DNA from: Warburgia ugandensis
Taxonomy: Eukaryota; Streptophyta; Magnoliopsida; Canellales; Canellaceae
Reading direction: 5' to 3'
DNA length: 64,000 bases
Assembly: GCA_035236585.1 (NCBI GenBank)
Contig: CP141139.1
Location: 22,522,990-22,586,989, forward strand
Below, one piece after another: positions 1-11,270 of the stretch. Position 1 is the first letter of the stretch. Each line of letters begins with the position of its first letter. The translations under genes and the position numbers were made by a program. A model generated the notes under the pieces. That model was given only the letters and a program-made list of their open reading frames with translations. It did not search any database and was not told the DNA's origin.

Positions 1-1707
1 AAAGGGTTCTCAACAATCTTTGATGGGGGGGAGATGCATCCTCGTAAAAAATGGTGTCTCCTCACCTTGGTGCCTTCCAAAATCAGCCACTTTATCCCCT
101 TTAAAACCCTAGCCAACCCATCATCTTAGCCATCTAAATACCCTTGTTTTATCCCCACTATACCATTATCTTTGGTCACCCTAGGAAATATAGGAGAAAA
201 AAATATAAAAGACCATCAAAAACCAAAGTTTAGGAGCTGTCTCTTTAAGAAGAAAAAGATGCCTCCTTCACTTGGACGAGGGCATCCTTTTCCTTCCTCA
301 CCTTCTCCTACTTTGTGTCTTGATCTTTCTTCTCTTTTTGTTGGATACTATCCTTTCAAGGTGGTTGCATATTCCCCAAGTGTTCCACGCCTAGGCCTTG
401 TCAATTAGATCTCTTTTCAAAGGTTAATTGGTTCCCTTTTAAATCATCTCTCTTTGCTTGATCTTACTTCCATTGTTGATTAGTTAATGCTTTCCAATTC
501 CATTGTTCTTCTTTGCTTGTTTATTCAAGATCCAAACTTGTTGTCCCTTGAAGTGACAACCAAAGGAAATCACCTTCAATCTAATCTTTGTCCTTGTTCT
601 GCATTGCCCATTTAGATCTCCTTTGGTTTCATTGATCTTTAGATTGTTCCTTAGTAATTTTTTTATTATTGTCTTTATAGTCTATTATATTTTCCCTTAA
701 ATCTTAAGCTTGTCAGAGGAGGAAATACTATTAAGATCTGATTTTGGGTTTCTTTTGGGGTGTTAAGCAACATGCACTCCTAGAGTGGACCACACCATTC
801 ATGTAATTACTTTTAATGCAATACAATTTGATGGAGTTTATCCAAGTTTGTGATCATCTTATGTTGCTATTTACATATTGACTTCCTAAGTTGATCAATT
901 GAATTTAGTTTCTTGCACATCCCAATCCAAATAATCCAAAATTCCTTAAAACCATGCGCACCACACGAAGTGATGAATGCATAGTTTTGAAGGCTTATTG
1001 GGTTAAACAAATTGGACAACATTACTAAGTTCTTTACCCATTTATAATCCATTATTCTCAATATTGATTGTTCATCTCAATAAGCATGAAGAGCATTTTC
1101 AAAATCATGTTGATACCATGCATGCAACCCATGAGTAGTACGCATGGTTTTGAATGATGTGGTGATTTATTGAAATTCAAGCTAATTGAATCCATTTGTG
1201 TTAGGGAAAGTTAGTTTAATTAGTGTTTGAATGCTAGTCTTGATTAAATTGTTAGCATGTTGTTTGATTAGTTTGTTGTTGTTAAAGTTTTCATTTACAT
1301 AAATTCCATTCCATTCTTTAGGATTTGCATGATTAGGAAAGTAGTTGATTAGTTGCATGTTTCTTTAGATGAATTGCTAAATTTCATTCTTATAAACTTT
1401 AATTTAGGAAAGTTGTTAAAATTTCATTTTTAGAAATTTTTAATTTTTAATTTTTTTATAGAAAGTGCATTGATTTAGGAAATTTTTTAATTTTAGCATG
1501 TTTTAAGTTTTAGCATAATTTTCATCTTCATGTATTAATTTTCACTTTTAGTTTAGGAAAAAATCTCTTGAATTTGGCTAGGTTAGATAATTTAAAGTAG
1601 AGACTACTAGTATCACATCTGTTCAATTCCTCGTGGGATTGAACTCCTCATGTGAATTACTACAACTAATTTGTGCGCTTGCAAGTTTAACTTAAAAATC
1701 ACAACAA
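1..1707 (+). mobile_element. 3' part of a family 1 (Athila-like Ty3/gypsy) LTR, cut by the window edge
   Basis: No gene is visible. The last ~90 bases match, in the opposite orientation, the LTR end next to the primer site at 21222-21239: both read a block ending in an ATTACTACA..TAATTTGTG core followed by GCAAGT. The cytosine-rich opening resembles the CCACCTT/GGGGCAT blocks of the LTRs at 12480-12960 and 43330-43380. Stop-codon-rich, T-rich sequence fits an LTR. No intact primer site follows 1707, so the internal part was deleted or replaced. The LTR start lies before base 1. Confidence 0.6.
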
Positions 1708-1789
1708 CATGGTTTTAGGGTTTTTTAGCTTGATCTTGAATTGAAAGGTCAGATATTTGATTAGGGCTTATTTAATCATCCAAATTAGA

Positions 1790-3110
1790 TGCGATCTTGA
1801 TATGAGATTTGTGACATGCAATCTGGGAGATAAGACTGTTCATTTGCAAAATCTTGATGATATGAATGTAATTAGGCAATCTAACCATTAAATATTGGAT
1901 CTTTAATTAGAGCAAGCTTTTGAACACACTAATTAAGGATTTGTAACTTAGAAGTATAGATCTAACCATTGATTAATAATGGATCTCAATTTAACAAACT
2001 TGATACCCTGATTAAACCCAATGAGGTGCAATTTACAATGGACCAGGGTTCTATTAGACTTATTAGAGCACTGATCATTATCTGTAAGTTAACAAGATAG
2101 ATCCAATCATACATCATGTATGATCTCTTAATGGTAAGCCCTAAATGTCAATCTAAGGATGAAGGCCTATTGATTTTGTCTCTAATCATTGATATATGGT
2201 AGGAACCAGCAAATCTACATACATAGCAACCCTGATCTATGGATAGCGATTCCTAGATCAAAGATTTGACCTTTGATAAATAGGATTAGAGTGTAGATTT
2301 CTGATCTAGGCTATTGATCTATGGATCCAATTAATGATCTATGCAGATCAATGATTATAGATGCAAGGAAAATATTAATTAAGCAAAATCAGTTGTATAG
2401 ATTGATTTTCAAGACAAACTTTACTAGAACCCACCTAAACATGGGAATGGGAACAAATAATTGAATTCTTTCATATAAAGCATGTCCAAGACCCTACAAA
2501 GATCCTGAAGGTGATCCAAGATTTGAATTGAAGAAAAGCATGAACAAAACCTAAATAACATCCTCAGTGGTAGGTAATCCGATACTACTAAGTTTTAAAT
2601 GAATTTAAAACTTAAAACTATTCCTTAAAGTCATTTTCAAGTTTAGTATGGTTTTGAATGTGACAATGTTGATGACTGTGCACACAATTCAATGCACATG
2701 TGATTTATGTTGTGTTATACTTTGAATGATTGAGCATGTGATACTCTTACAAAGGAGCATGCATATTTATGTATGGTTTCCACCTCCATGATCCTACCTT
2801 TAGATCTGAGAATGGAAATGCTATCATTTCACTATACATGCAAAAAATTCATCCTTGAAAGAAAAGATAATTAAATAGATGCATCAATTTCATGTTTTGT
2901 GATAAGATATATCTATAACTAGCATGATTTTGGTATATGATAATTATCACATGACTTAACTACTTTTGAATCAGTATTTATATTCTTGTATGTTTTTTCA
3001 GGCTAATACGCTTGGTGGGCGCTATGCGAAGATGTTGTACGAGGTGGCTTCGCAGAGTCTTACCACCACAGGTGAAGGTATCCATGCCCGAAGTGGCATT
3101 ATTTTTTCTC
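1790..3110 (+). mobile_element. LTR fragment of the TGTRAC family (family 2), plus orientation
   Basis: Bases ~1790-2100 match the reverse complement of ~3200-3545 over more than 300 bp, with a shared TTAATAATGGATCTCAATTT run. Around 2998-3065 it holds a degraded form of the block CAGGC..GCTTGG..GCTATGC that recurs at 18037, 31313 and 60445 in other LTRs of this family. No coding potential is seen. Borders are approximate. Confidence 0.5.
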
Positions 3111-3199
3111 GACTGTTGTGGTAGGAATAAGCACTAAAGGTAGTCATGACACCCTTTCAAGATGTATTTGTAGTCATCATGGAGGTTGCGGTGGCTAGT

Positions 3200-4560
3200 C
3201 TTTATATACTAAAGACAAACAATCATATATTAGCTTAAAGATAAATGATTAATGCTCTAATAGGTCTAACAAAACCATGATCCATTGTAGATCCCACCTC
3301 ATTGGGTATAATTGTCATATCAAGTTAGTTAAATTGAGATCCATTATTAATCAACAGTCAGATATATACTTCTAGGTTATAAGTCATTGATTAGTGTGTT
3401 CCCAAGGTAGATCTAATTAAAGATTCAATATATAATGGTTATATTTTCCCTAATTACTTTTATATTAGTAAGATCTTGTAAATGAATAGTTAGATCTCAT
3501 GGATTGCATGTCCCAAATCTTAGATCAGAATCACATCCAATTTGAATGGTCGAATGAACATTGATCAAGGATCTAGTTGAAAAACCCTAGCACCATGTAT
3601 TTTCACTTGAAATTTTGTGTCGCTGGCAGATTGTCATATTTTTTTAAGGGTTTTGGATCAGGCACTAACATATGCTCCTATTAAGCTTAGAGCCGTTCTA
3701 TGGTCATTTTATGCCAAAAAATAGGGATTTTCTTATTGGGCTATTGTTGAAAAATTCATTGTCACTAGAGTTGGAATCTCAGTCCAATCATTGGTGAAAT
3801 CTACTCTAATCAGGAAATAAATAGGGGGTTTTGATCCTCTCTTCACAAGGAACCTAAAGATAGTGTTAGATCGTTGATTCACCACCATTTGGGGTGACTG
3901 TCATTGGGATCTAAGGGTAACCAAAGGTTACTAACGCTAAAAAGAATAGAGGGAAAGGAAAAAGTGATGATGAAGAAGAAGAAAGGAAGAAAAAGGAAGG
4001 AAAAGGAGAAAAGGAAAGGAGGAAAGAGAGAAAGGCCAAGGGGGGTTTGCGTTGCTAGTTGGCTTGTCTCGAGCAATGTCAACAATGGAAAACGAAGGGA
4101 GATCGGTGTGGGGGAGAGAAATCTTGTAGAGGAAGGAGTGGGAGGGGGTCTTTATCACCAGTGGTCTGACCCTTCCACTGTAGGTGCATGAAATGATGGC
4201 CTGCACTGCTGTGTAGGGAAGGAGGAGTGCATGAGAATGGTGATGCATGGGAGATTTGTCATAGGGGGTGTCATTATAAAAAATGGTCCCCTCCATTTCT
4301 AGTCTCTTTTTATTTAAAATGCATAAATGGGGTTGACTATAAAATTATTAAAATGCCCTTATAATTAATAATCATGTGACTTTCTCTTCCGAAATTTGTT
4401 TTCAGTGTTCTTAGAGTGTCGTCAGATTCCTTTTTTTGAGTATAATCCAATTATTGAGGTATTGACACGATTTAATTTCCATGAAAATTCCACTTCCAAG
4501 ATTCAAAATTTAAAAACTTTTATGCTTCCATTTCATTCAAAATTTTAAAAGTACATTAAA
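3200..4560 (-). mobile_element. LTR fragment of family 2, minus orientation (inverted partner of 1790-3110)
   Basis: The left part is the inverted copy of 1790-2100. The right part (3820-4460) resembles 6200-7240 in the 3' LTR of the element at 5384-11270, for example the GATCCTCTC..ACAAGGA and ATTGAGGT..TTGA blocks. This makes it the 5' half of a minus-strand LTR. A purine-rich AAG/GGA tract at 3950-4040 opens accidental reading frames on both strands; none looks like a protein. Confidence 0.5.
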
Positions 4561-4659
4561 ATAGGGCTTAGAAATTCAGATGGTTGCATGAAATAGTAGG
4601 GTTACCTTAGTTTTCAATGTTACTTTCTTTTCTGTTTCAAAGGATAATAGTCCAATAAT

Positions 4660-4960
4660 GGCTATTGATACTTATTACGGGGTTATAAGATAGGCATGAG
4701 CATTATATTATTTTTGCAAAACCATGGTTGTTTTCAAGAACAATTGGGTGGAAAATAACAAAGATAACATCAAAACTAATATCCTTGGTTTGACATTGGT
4801 TGACCATAACAAGATTAGTTTATTTTGGCATCTCAAGCTAAATAGGTATTTTATGTGCGAGATGGATGTGATAAGAGATAGTCAACTATTTTATCAGCTT
4901 TCCCAAGGAATTTTTATAATGAAGACAACCTAGGGGTGATGCTTAAATAGATTACCCTTG
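4660..4960 (+). pseudogene. CACTA (En/Spm) transposase remnant, DUF4216-type C-terminal region
   Basis: Frame 4724-4933 reads VVFKNNWVEN and then LGLTLVDHNK, the pattern of the DUF4216 region found near the C-terminus of plant CACTA TNP2-type transposase proteins (VVxFKCDWV...GFTLVD). About 30 bases later the continuation moves to another frame, which reads FILASQAK, then VFYVRD, then a STILSAFPR block, with in-frame stops at 4841 and nearby. A YYGVI block precedes it at ~4673. The piece therefore has at least one frameshift and several stops, and is dead. The rest of the transposase is not found upstream, where family 2 LTR sequence begins. The identification rests on motif recall; a profile search against DUF4216 would settle it. 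Confidence 0.7.
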
Positions 4961-5161
4961 TATTACTAAAATAATTCCATCAATTGAAGTACTTGGTGAG
5001 AATGAGAATTATGTACATGATAATAGCGAGAAGGGTGCTTGGGTTGTAAACAATGTATGATAGGGTAAATTAAGATGTAAATATTTGAAATATAATTGTA
5101 GAAGTTATACCAAAATTTTCATGTGCATATATCTTTATTTATATATGATGTAGCTGAGAGT

Positions 5162-5162
<1 letters not shown>

Positions 5163-5220
<58 letters not shown>
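5163..5220. repeat. (CA)29 microsatellite
   Basis: An uninterrupted CA dinucleotide tract of 58 bases. It follows the CACTA remnant and creates a meaningless Val-Cys frame on the minus strand. Perfect purity suggests it is recent and probably length-polymorphic. Confidence 0.98.
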
Positions 5221-5222
<2 letters not shown>

Positions 5223-5223
5223 G

Positions 5224-5259
5224 TTTTTAAAGTTGATTTCAGAAAACCAACTTTAAAAA
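5224..5259. repeat. Perfect 12-bp inverted repeat
   Basis: Arms TTTTTAAAGTTG (5224-5235) and CAACTTTAAAAA (5248-5259) pair perfectly around a 12-base loop. The TTTAAAGT(T/C)GG words resemble the subterminal repeats of the CACTA end at 34950-35307, so this may be the subterminal part of the element whose transposase end lies at 4660-4960. No convincing CACTA terminus was found. Confidence 0.5.
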
Positions 5260-5383
5260 TGCTTTCTAAATCCAATTTTTTGAAATAGACTTTAAAAGCA
5301 TTGTTTTCTTTATAAAAACCTTGATGACACCTCATTTTTCATGACTTCACCACCAACACTCTCCATCTAGTGGTGGAATAGCC

Positions 5384-7305
5384 TCCTCCTCTAACACCTT
5401 GGATTTTCAAAATAATTTTTGAATACTATTTCAAAATTTGGGATATCCTTTTTTTTCGAAATTCTTTTTGAAAAACAAAATAGCAAAAAGTTTTTCATTG
5501 AAAAGTGTTTCTAAAAATCACATATCATTTCAGTGATAAGTACAAAGATTATACAGTAGAATGATGGTCCCATTCCTATTGATGTAGAGTTTCCTTTGTT
5601 TTTAGGACATATGTGCATTTAATGCATGCATGTGAAACACTTGATAGATATAAGTAGATTTTTATATTTTAAAAATAAATAATAAAACTTAATCATAACC
5701 CTAAAACCTCTAGTTATAACCCAATTCCACTAAATAGAAATAAGTCCACAACATTAAGCTAATATGTAGTTTTTTATATTTTAAAAATAAATAATAAAAC
5801 TTAATGATAACCCTAAAACCTCTAGTTATAATCCAATTCCACTAAATAGAAATAAGTCCACAACAGTAAGCTAATATGCATTCATAGACATAAGTAGATT
5901 TTTATATTCTAAAAATAAATAATACAACTTAATCATAACCCTAAAACCTCTAGTTATAACCCAATTTCACTAAATAGAAATAAGTCCACAACATCAAGCT
6001 AATATGCATTCATATTCTCTGATAAATCATAAATCAAATCTCAAGTGACACGGCTCACCCTTCAAATGCTGAAATCACAATCTCCTAAAATTACAATATC
6101 TAAGCAAACTTACGGTTGTATAGGTAGAAAAAGTCACTATTTTGGTGTACAGTTCATGATTTACAAATTCAATGTATGTTGATGATTTATCATAATGAAA
6201 GCAAAGGTGGGTCTTGTTCCTCTCATTACAAGGATCTTAATGGCTATCTTAGATCTACAAGATGGAGAGATCAAAGTCTAAGGGATAGTTGGGCCCATCC
6301 GTGCCAACTCAGCCCACATTGAGCTAGTCAGATTGGGCAAGTGGGGCATGTGAGTTGGGCGAGTTGGCTAACGCATCGGCCTACTCAGGTAGGCGCGTCA
6401 GGTTCATCGCTTTGTGTGTAGGTGGCTGAGTGGAGGAATAGGGAAGAGGAAGGGGCAAGGAATGGTTAGTGCCAGCGGGTTTTGGGTTGCCTGCGTCGTG
6501 CACACCCTGTCTGACAAAGCCTACCGGCGGTTGGTGATTTGGGAGCTGTTGACCATTGAGACGGTTTCACTGGTGAAGTGGGTAGAATATGGTGGTGACT
6601 GGCAGCTTTGTCCTAGTCACTGCCTGTCATCCGATCAGAGAAAAAAGGAGGGGAAAACAATGAATGGGAGAAAGATTTGGGCACGTGTTTGTATTCTGGT
6701 ATGATCGAATGGAAGTAAGGTGTGTATGGTGTACCTGGCAAGCTACACTCAAGTGTCTACCTCAGGCATGCCGGTGGCTGTTGTGAGCAGCTAGTTTAGG
6801 TGACGCTTAAGAGGAGAGTAACATTGGAAAATTAAAGGAATGAGTTGAAGGAGAGTTTTTCTTTGTGCTGGTATCTGTGAAGGAGGGAGCCATAGAGGGG
6901 TCTGAACAGTGGGGAAAAGCTATTAGGAAAAGGGGGTATGATCGGAGGAGGTGGATGCTGAGTTTTTCCCTTTCTCTCTGGCGTTCTCCATATGTTTCTT
7001 CATTCTAGGTCACTGCCTAACATGGGGGAGCCAGGCTGATGCGTAGTAGCTATCTGTCCACATGTCGCGCCCACTCTAGCCTACAAACAACCAAAAATTG
7101 GGGGCATTATTATTATATTTGGTCCCTGCCAAATTAGCAAAGTTATGGAATTTTTCCACCCAATCTTTATTTCATGAAAAATTAGAGTTGTTGGAATTGC
7201 CCTAATGTGTACATTCCAAATATTGAGGTTTTGAGGGTCAATTAAGTATTTTTCAAAAGGTTAATTTTATAGAACTCAAAAATGAGGGATTCTTCCTGTA
7301 GATGG
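5384..7305 (-). mobile_element. 3' LTR of minus-strand family 2 Ty3/gypsy element F
   Basis: Bases 5390-6190 align closely with 8683-9310 in the 5' LTR, with long shared runs such as the block holding CCACTAAATAGAAATAAGTC. The middle is GC-richer, as in other LTRs of the family, and has no convincing gene; the reading frame at 6414-6704 is judged accidental. The right end (CAAAAATGAGGGATTCTTCC, ~7280-7300) looks like a decayed LTR 5' terminus. Compared with the 5' LTR it lacks the minisatellite at 10614-11225 but has its own triplication (5655-6015). Confidence 0.6.
5655..6015. repeat. Three tandem copies of a ~112-bp unit in the 3' LTR
   Basis: Copies start at 5655, 5767 and 5895 (spacing 112 and 128, the second carrying ~16 extra bases). 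Each contains ATAAATAATA, CCTCTAGTTATAA and AGAAATAAGTCCACAACA. The 5' LTR of the same element (8940-9060) has a single copy, so the amplification came after insertion or in the 3' LTR lineage. Confidence 0.9.
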
Positions 7306-8658
7306 GAAAATACTTTTACAATCTCATGGATACTCCATCTATCCATACTTTACTTAGCATCAATCCTTAGACAATGAGCTATACTTAAGCTTAACTCTAG
7401 CTCATTTTCCTCACAATCTCATTCAACTTTTAGTAAATCTCATTCATGATAACGAACGAGGGATATAAGAAAATAAAAAATATTATGTTATTTTTTATAA
7501 TTTAATTGTTTATTCATTGTAAATGGATATTTACATATATCACGCTCTTCCCCCCTTACAAAAATTTCAATCCCAAAATTGTGTATGTGCCTTGCATTGA
7601 AGATACCTTCAAAAAGACATAGTCCCTAACCTGGAACTCCAAATATCCTCCTTAGATTAGTATAGTTCTTCTACCACATTATTCCTTAAGTAATTCTAAA
7701 TACATTTCATTCTCAAATATCTTATACCACTTGTCGAACAATTTTAGATGAATATTCTTCTTGTCTATTAATTGATCTTAGTTCTAAGTTATGATTTAGG
7801 CTGAAATGATTTCATGATTTAGTTTAATTAAGAAATTTTCTTGTTTCTCTACTTCCCTATTTCTTCTATATCTTGTGATCTCTAAGATTTTTATTTGAAT
7901 AATCTCTCTCACTTACTTCACCTACTTGCCTTTAACAATGGTCCTTCCTAGATCATTTTCATTCTTTTCTAACTATCTTGCAAAAGAATATTTTGCTTCA
8001 CTAAGTTGTGTGTACTTTGCCAAGTTAGTACTAAATTCTCCAAGGTCATCACATCAATGAAACCATCATAATTATAGTTCATCAAATGGAGACACCACTA
8101 TACTTGATCATACTTTAATTCCTTTCTTTACAAACTTGTCCCCCAATATGTCTAAATTCATTATTTAGAATTAGATTATTGTCATATATCATTTATCTCA
8201 TCTACATCAAACTTAAAGCCTTTCATGTCCAAAATTTTATTATCGAGCTTCCATAATATCTCAAAATTATTAATAGTAAGTGTCCACTATGTATTCAGAC
8301 TATTTCCATAATCCTCCAAAATTTCAAGAGATTTTGCTACCATAACTATCTCATAATCCTTTATAATAATTCTCATACCATTGTTATACAATAGTCATAA
8401 TACTCTTCAAGCTCCATGCACTCTATGCCGACATGAACTCTCAAAAGATCATCCATATAAATGGCTTTTAGTACATGCAAATGTCTTTACTTAATGATAT
8501 TAACAAATACTCTCTCATATTCTAATCATTTCCTCTAAGAATTATACTAATCCATAAAATTACTCTCCATTTTACTTTCACAAAGACCAACTTTTTTTGT
8601 TTTGTGGACTCCCAACAACTTTCTTCATTGTGATTGGTTGTGAATGGACTAGATTTGG
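7306..8658 (-). pseudogene. Degenerate internal region of element F with integrase C-terminal trace
   Basis: Between the two LTRs only ~1.35 kb remains, much shorter than a full gag-pol. On the minus strand at 7585-7647 one frame reads YLEFQVRDYVFLKVS, the LEFxxGDxVFLKVSP pattern just after the catalytic core in Ty3/gypsy integrases, mostly chromovirus-type. It lies towards the 3' LTR, as expected for the end of pol. The rest (7700-8650) is AT-rich, full of stops, and gives no gag, protease or reverse-transcriptase motif I can defend. The element can therefore not move by itself. Confidence 0.5.
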
Positions 8659-8670
8659 GCTCTGATAAAA
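8659..8670 (-). other. Degenerate primer-binding site, initiator tRNA-Met type
   Basis: The minus strand reads TTTTATCAGAGC against the canonical TGGTATCAGAGC (10 of 12 match). It lies four bases inside the LTR border at 8675, the normal position for a primer site. It fixes the element as minus-strand and 8675 as the inner edge of the 5' LTR. Initiator-Met priming is usual for chromovirus-type Ty3/gypsy and many copia elements. Confidence 0.75.
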
Positions 8671-9205
8671 AAACTGTGACACCTCGGGTTTTCAAAATAC
8701 TTTTTGAATACTATTTCAAAATTTGGATGTCCCTTGTTTGAAATTATTTTTGAAACACAAAAAACAAAATATTTTTCTTCAAAAAGTATTACTAAAAATC
8801 TTGAGTGTCATTTCTATGACAAAGATAAGTATTATATAGTAGAATGAGTGTCTCATTCCTACAAAAGATTTGGCAGAGTTTCCTCTATTTTTTGAACTTA
8901 AGTGCATTTAATGCATGCGTGTGGAATACCTGGTAGACACATAGAATTTTATACTTTAAAAATGAATAACAAAACTTAGTTGTAACACAAAACCTCCAGT
9001 CACAACCCAATTCCACTAAATAGAAATAAGTCCACAACATTAAGCTAATATACATTCACAGTCTGATAATTCATAAATCAAATCTCAAGTGATGAGGCTC
9101 ACCCTTAGATAGTGAAATCACAATCCCCTAAAATTTCAAACTCCACTATTTGCTTTCATGTTTGTAACTCAACCTGTACAATCCTTCCACTCTATTTCTT
9201 CAAGA

Positions 9206-9238
9206 CTGAGACATTGTAAGCAAATTACAATGTCTCAG
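9206..9238 (-). promoter_or_regulatory. Conserved LTR stem-loop (copy in element F)
   Basis: A perfect 14-bp inverted repeat: CTGAGACATTGTAA (9206-9219), loop GCAAA, TTACAATGTCTCAG (9225-9238). Its flank on the sense (minus) strand is ACCTATACAAGC..GCTTG, matching ACCTACACAAGC beside the stem-loops at 18832 and 49774. Transcript function is inferred, not shown. Confidence 0.6.
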
Positions 9239-10613
9239 CAAGCTTGTGCTTGTATAGGTGAAAAAAGTCGCCATACTGATATACAGTTCATGATTTACAA
9301 ATTCAATGTATCTTGATAATTTATCATATCTAAACAAAACTCATGATATTTCAAAGTAAGTGCTCACGTTGAAAGTAAGTCTTCAAATCATAGATCCATG
9401 AAATCCATTTATATGTATAAATCAGTACCATTGACGAATCATTAGACTTTCGCTATTTTTGAAGGTATCATTTCCTTATCTTTTTATGAGGATTCAAGCA
9501 TTATATGCCTTTATTATTTCATGAAACATTTAGTCATGCTAAGATAATTTTCCACGCATAAACACATAAATCAACCAAATTTATCCATAACATAGTCCCA
9601 CAAGATTATTTATTATGCATGATCATTCAGAATATCATTACCAATGTCAAAATTGTTTGTCACTCAAGAATTGTATTGATTTATAAAGATTAAGGCAATG
9701 AACATTCTCATTATCAAGTGTAAGGGTAGTCATCTAACATGCTTTCCTTCATGAATGCACTATATTTCAAATGCATGAATGGTTTTATACAAAATAGTTT
9801 AGAATCACTCAAAATGCATGATTAATCCAACACATTTGTAAACCAACGTTGATGAAATCATCGGGCTTGAAACATCTATGTATATCATAAACAATGTTAA
9901 AAGTCATTAGCTAAACATAAGCTTCCATGAATAGTACCACAATAGATGGGGTTAGTAGATAAGGTGTCAAAAGTAGAGCATCTGATACTATATATATAGG
10001 CCCCAGATGGGCAAAACTTAGATCCTATTTTCACAATTGCCCAAAATATCATGTTGACTGTAATGACATAATATGTGAGATGTAAAATCTCTTGATGGAA
10101 AAATAGTGACTCAAGTCATGCGCAAAATCCAAAAGTTGATAAACCATTACTCGAGAAAAGCTCCCAATGATGGAGAAAAATAGAGGTGTGTAGCCCTCTG
10201 TCCATAATGAAAAGTCTGAACCCACATGATAGCGGAAAACTGATCACTCCTTATCATAGTGACATACAATTCTACCACCAAGTACAATATAATGACATAT
10301 AGTCCTACCACGAGGGACAGGGTCTAAACTCTCGAGAAATGACCAACATGCTCAAAATGCCAACATCAGATGGACACCTATGCTCGTAGGGCCCTTTTGT
10401 CACCTATTGGCAACTACTGTGGCCTCTACGTTGGCTTGTGGATATTGCATAGCCTGTATTAATCAGACCTCATGAGGGTGGTTTCCCAGTTGCCACTATG
10501 ATCACTTTCTTATGAGAAGCTAATCCTACTGCTCGCATTCTCCTTCATAAGGTTGGTATTAATCTCATCTCTGAGATTAGTGACCAAAGTCAAATCCTAG
10601 CATAGGGTTTGCA

Positions 10614-11225
10614 GGACTTACAATACACTTACATAGTGTACCTACTGAGCAATTTGCAACTTAGGATACTTTGGGAGTGATTGCCCAAAACATTGATGAT
10701 ATCCATTTCCATTAAGGCTTACAATTGCTGGTAGAGAGCTTGCCTAAAGCGTCAATGAAACCATAGCCACTAGAGCTTACAACTATCTTAGGGAGTTAGC
10801 CTCAAGCATCAACAAATCCTATCCATTAGGCCTTACAGCTACTTGTTGAGTGCTTGTCTAAATCATCAATGAAAACCATGCATCTAGGACTTATAGCTAC
10901 TCATAACAAGCTTGCCTCTAGGTCCTACTGCTGCCCCGAGCATGCATGCCTTCAGGTCTTATGGTACTTGTAAAGCACCTGCTAAAAACAACAATTAAAA
11001 CTACATCTTCAGGACTTATAAGTATTTAGTGAGTACCTTTAAAAAATATCAATGAAATTGGTATCCACGGGACTTACAACGACTCATAGAATGCTTGACT
11101 AAAATATAAATCAAGGAGTATCTTGTGGGCTTGCAGTAGCTTGTAGAGCACTTGCCTAAAACATTAGTCAAATACACCTCTAAAACCATTATATGGGTCT
11201 TGTAACTATAGATGGTAGGGTCAAC
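10614..11225. repeat. Divergent ~58-bp minisatellite, about ten units
   Basis: Units open with a GACTTACA/GCTTACAA word and contain GAG..CTTGCCTAAA..ATCAATGAAA..CCAT. Starts are seen near 10614, 10717, 10775, 10830, 10888 and onward to about 11110. Spacing is close to 58, with some short units (for example at 10888). Divergence between units is high, so it is old. It lies in the outer half of the F 5' LTR and is absent from its 3' LTR. Confidence 0.75.
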
Positions 11226-11270
11226 ATCTTGGTTAGTGTTGTGTGTTTCAATTTTACTCATAAATGCATG

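Larger units (their letters stand above)
8675..11270 (-). mobile_element. 5' LTR of element F (family 2)
   Basis: The left edge reads TGTGACACCTCGGGTTTTC, i.e. the minus-strand LTR ends ...CCGAGGTGTCACA, the same terminus as the solo LTR ending at 19375. It carries the conserved stem-loop at 9206-9238 and a 58-bp divergent minisatellite at 10614-11225. The outer end near 11270 is not clearly preserved and runs into the family 1 LTR of element B, so the right border is approximate. Confidence 0.65.

Noticed and set aside
3904..4296. Overlapping frames on both strands with Lys/Glu-rich and Phe/Ser/Leu-rich products
   Set aside because: They come from a purine-rich (AAG/GGA) tract in an LTR fragment; low complexity on both strands, no family resemblance.
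5135..5335. 66-codon minus-strand frame with a poly Val-Cys run
   Set aside because: It is the translation of the (CA)29 tract and has no meaning as protein.
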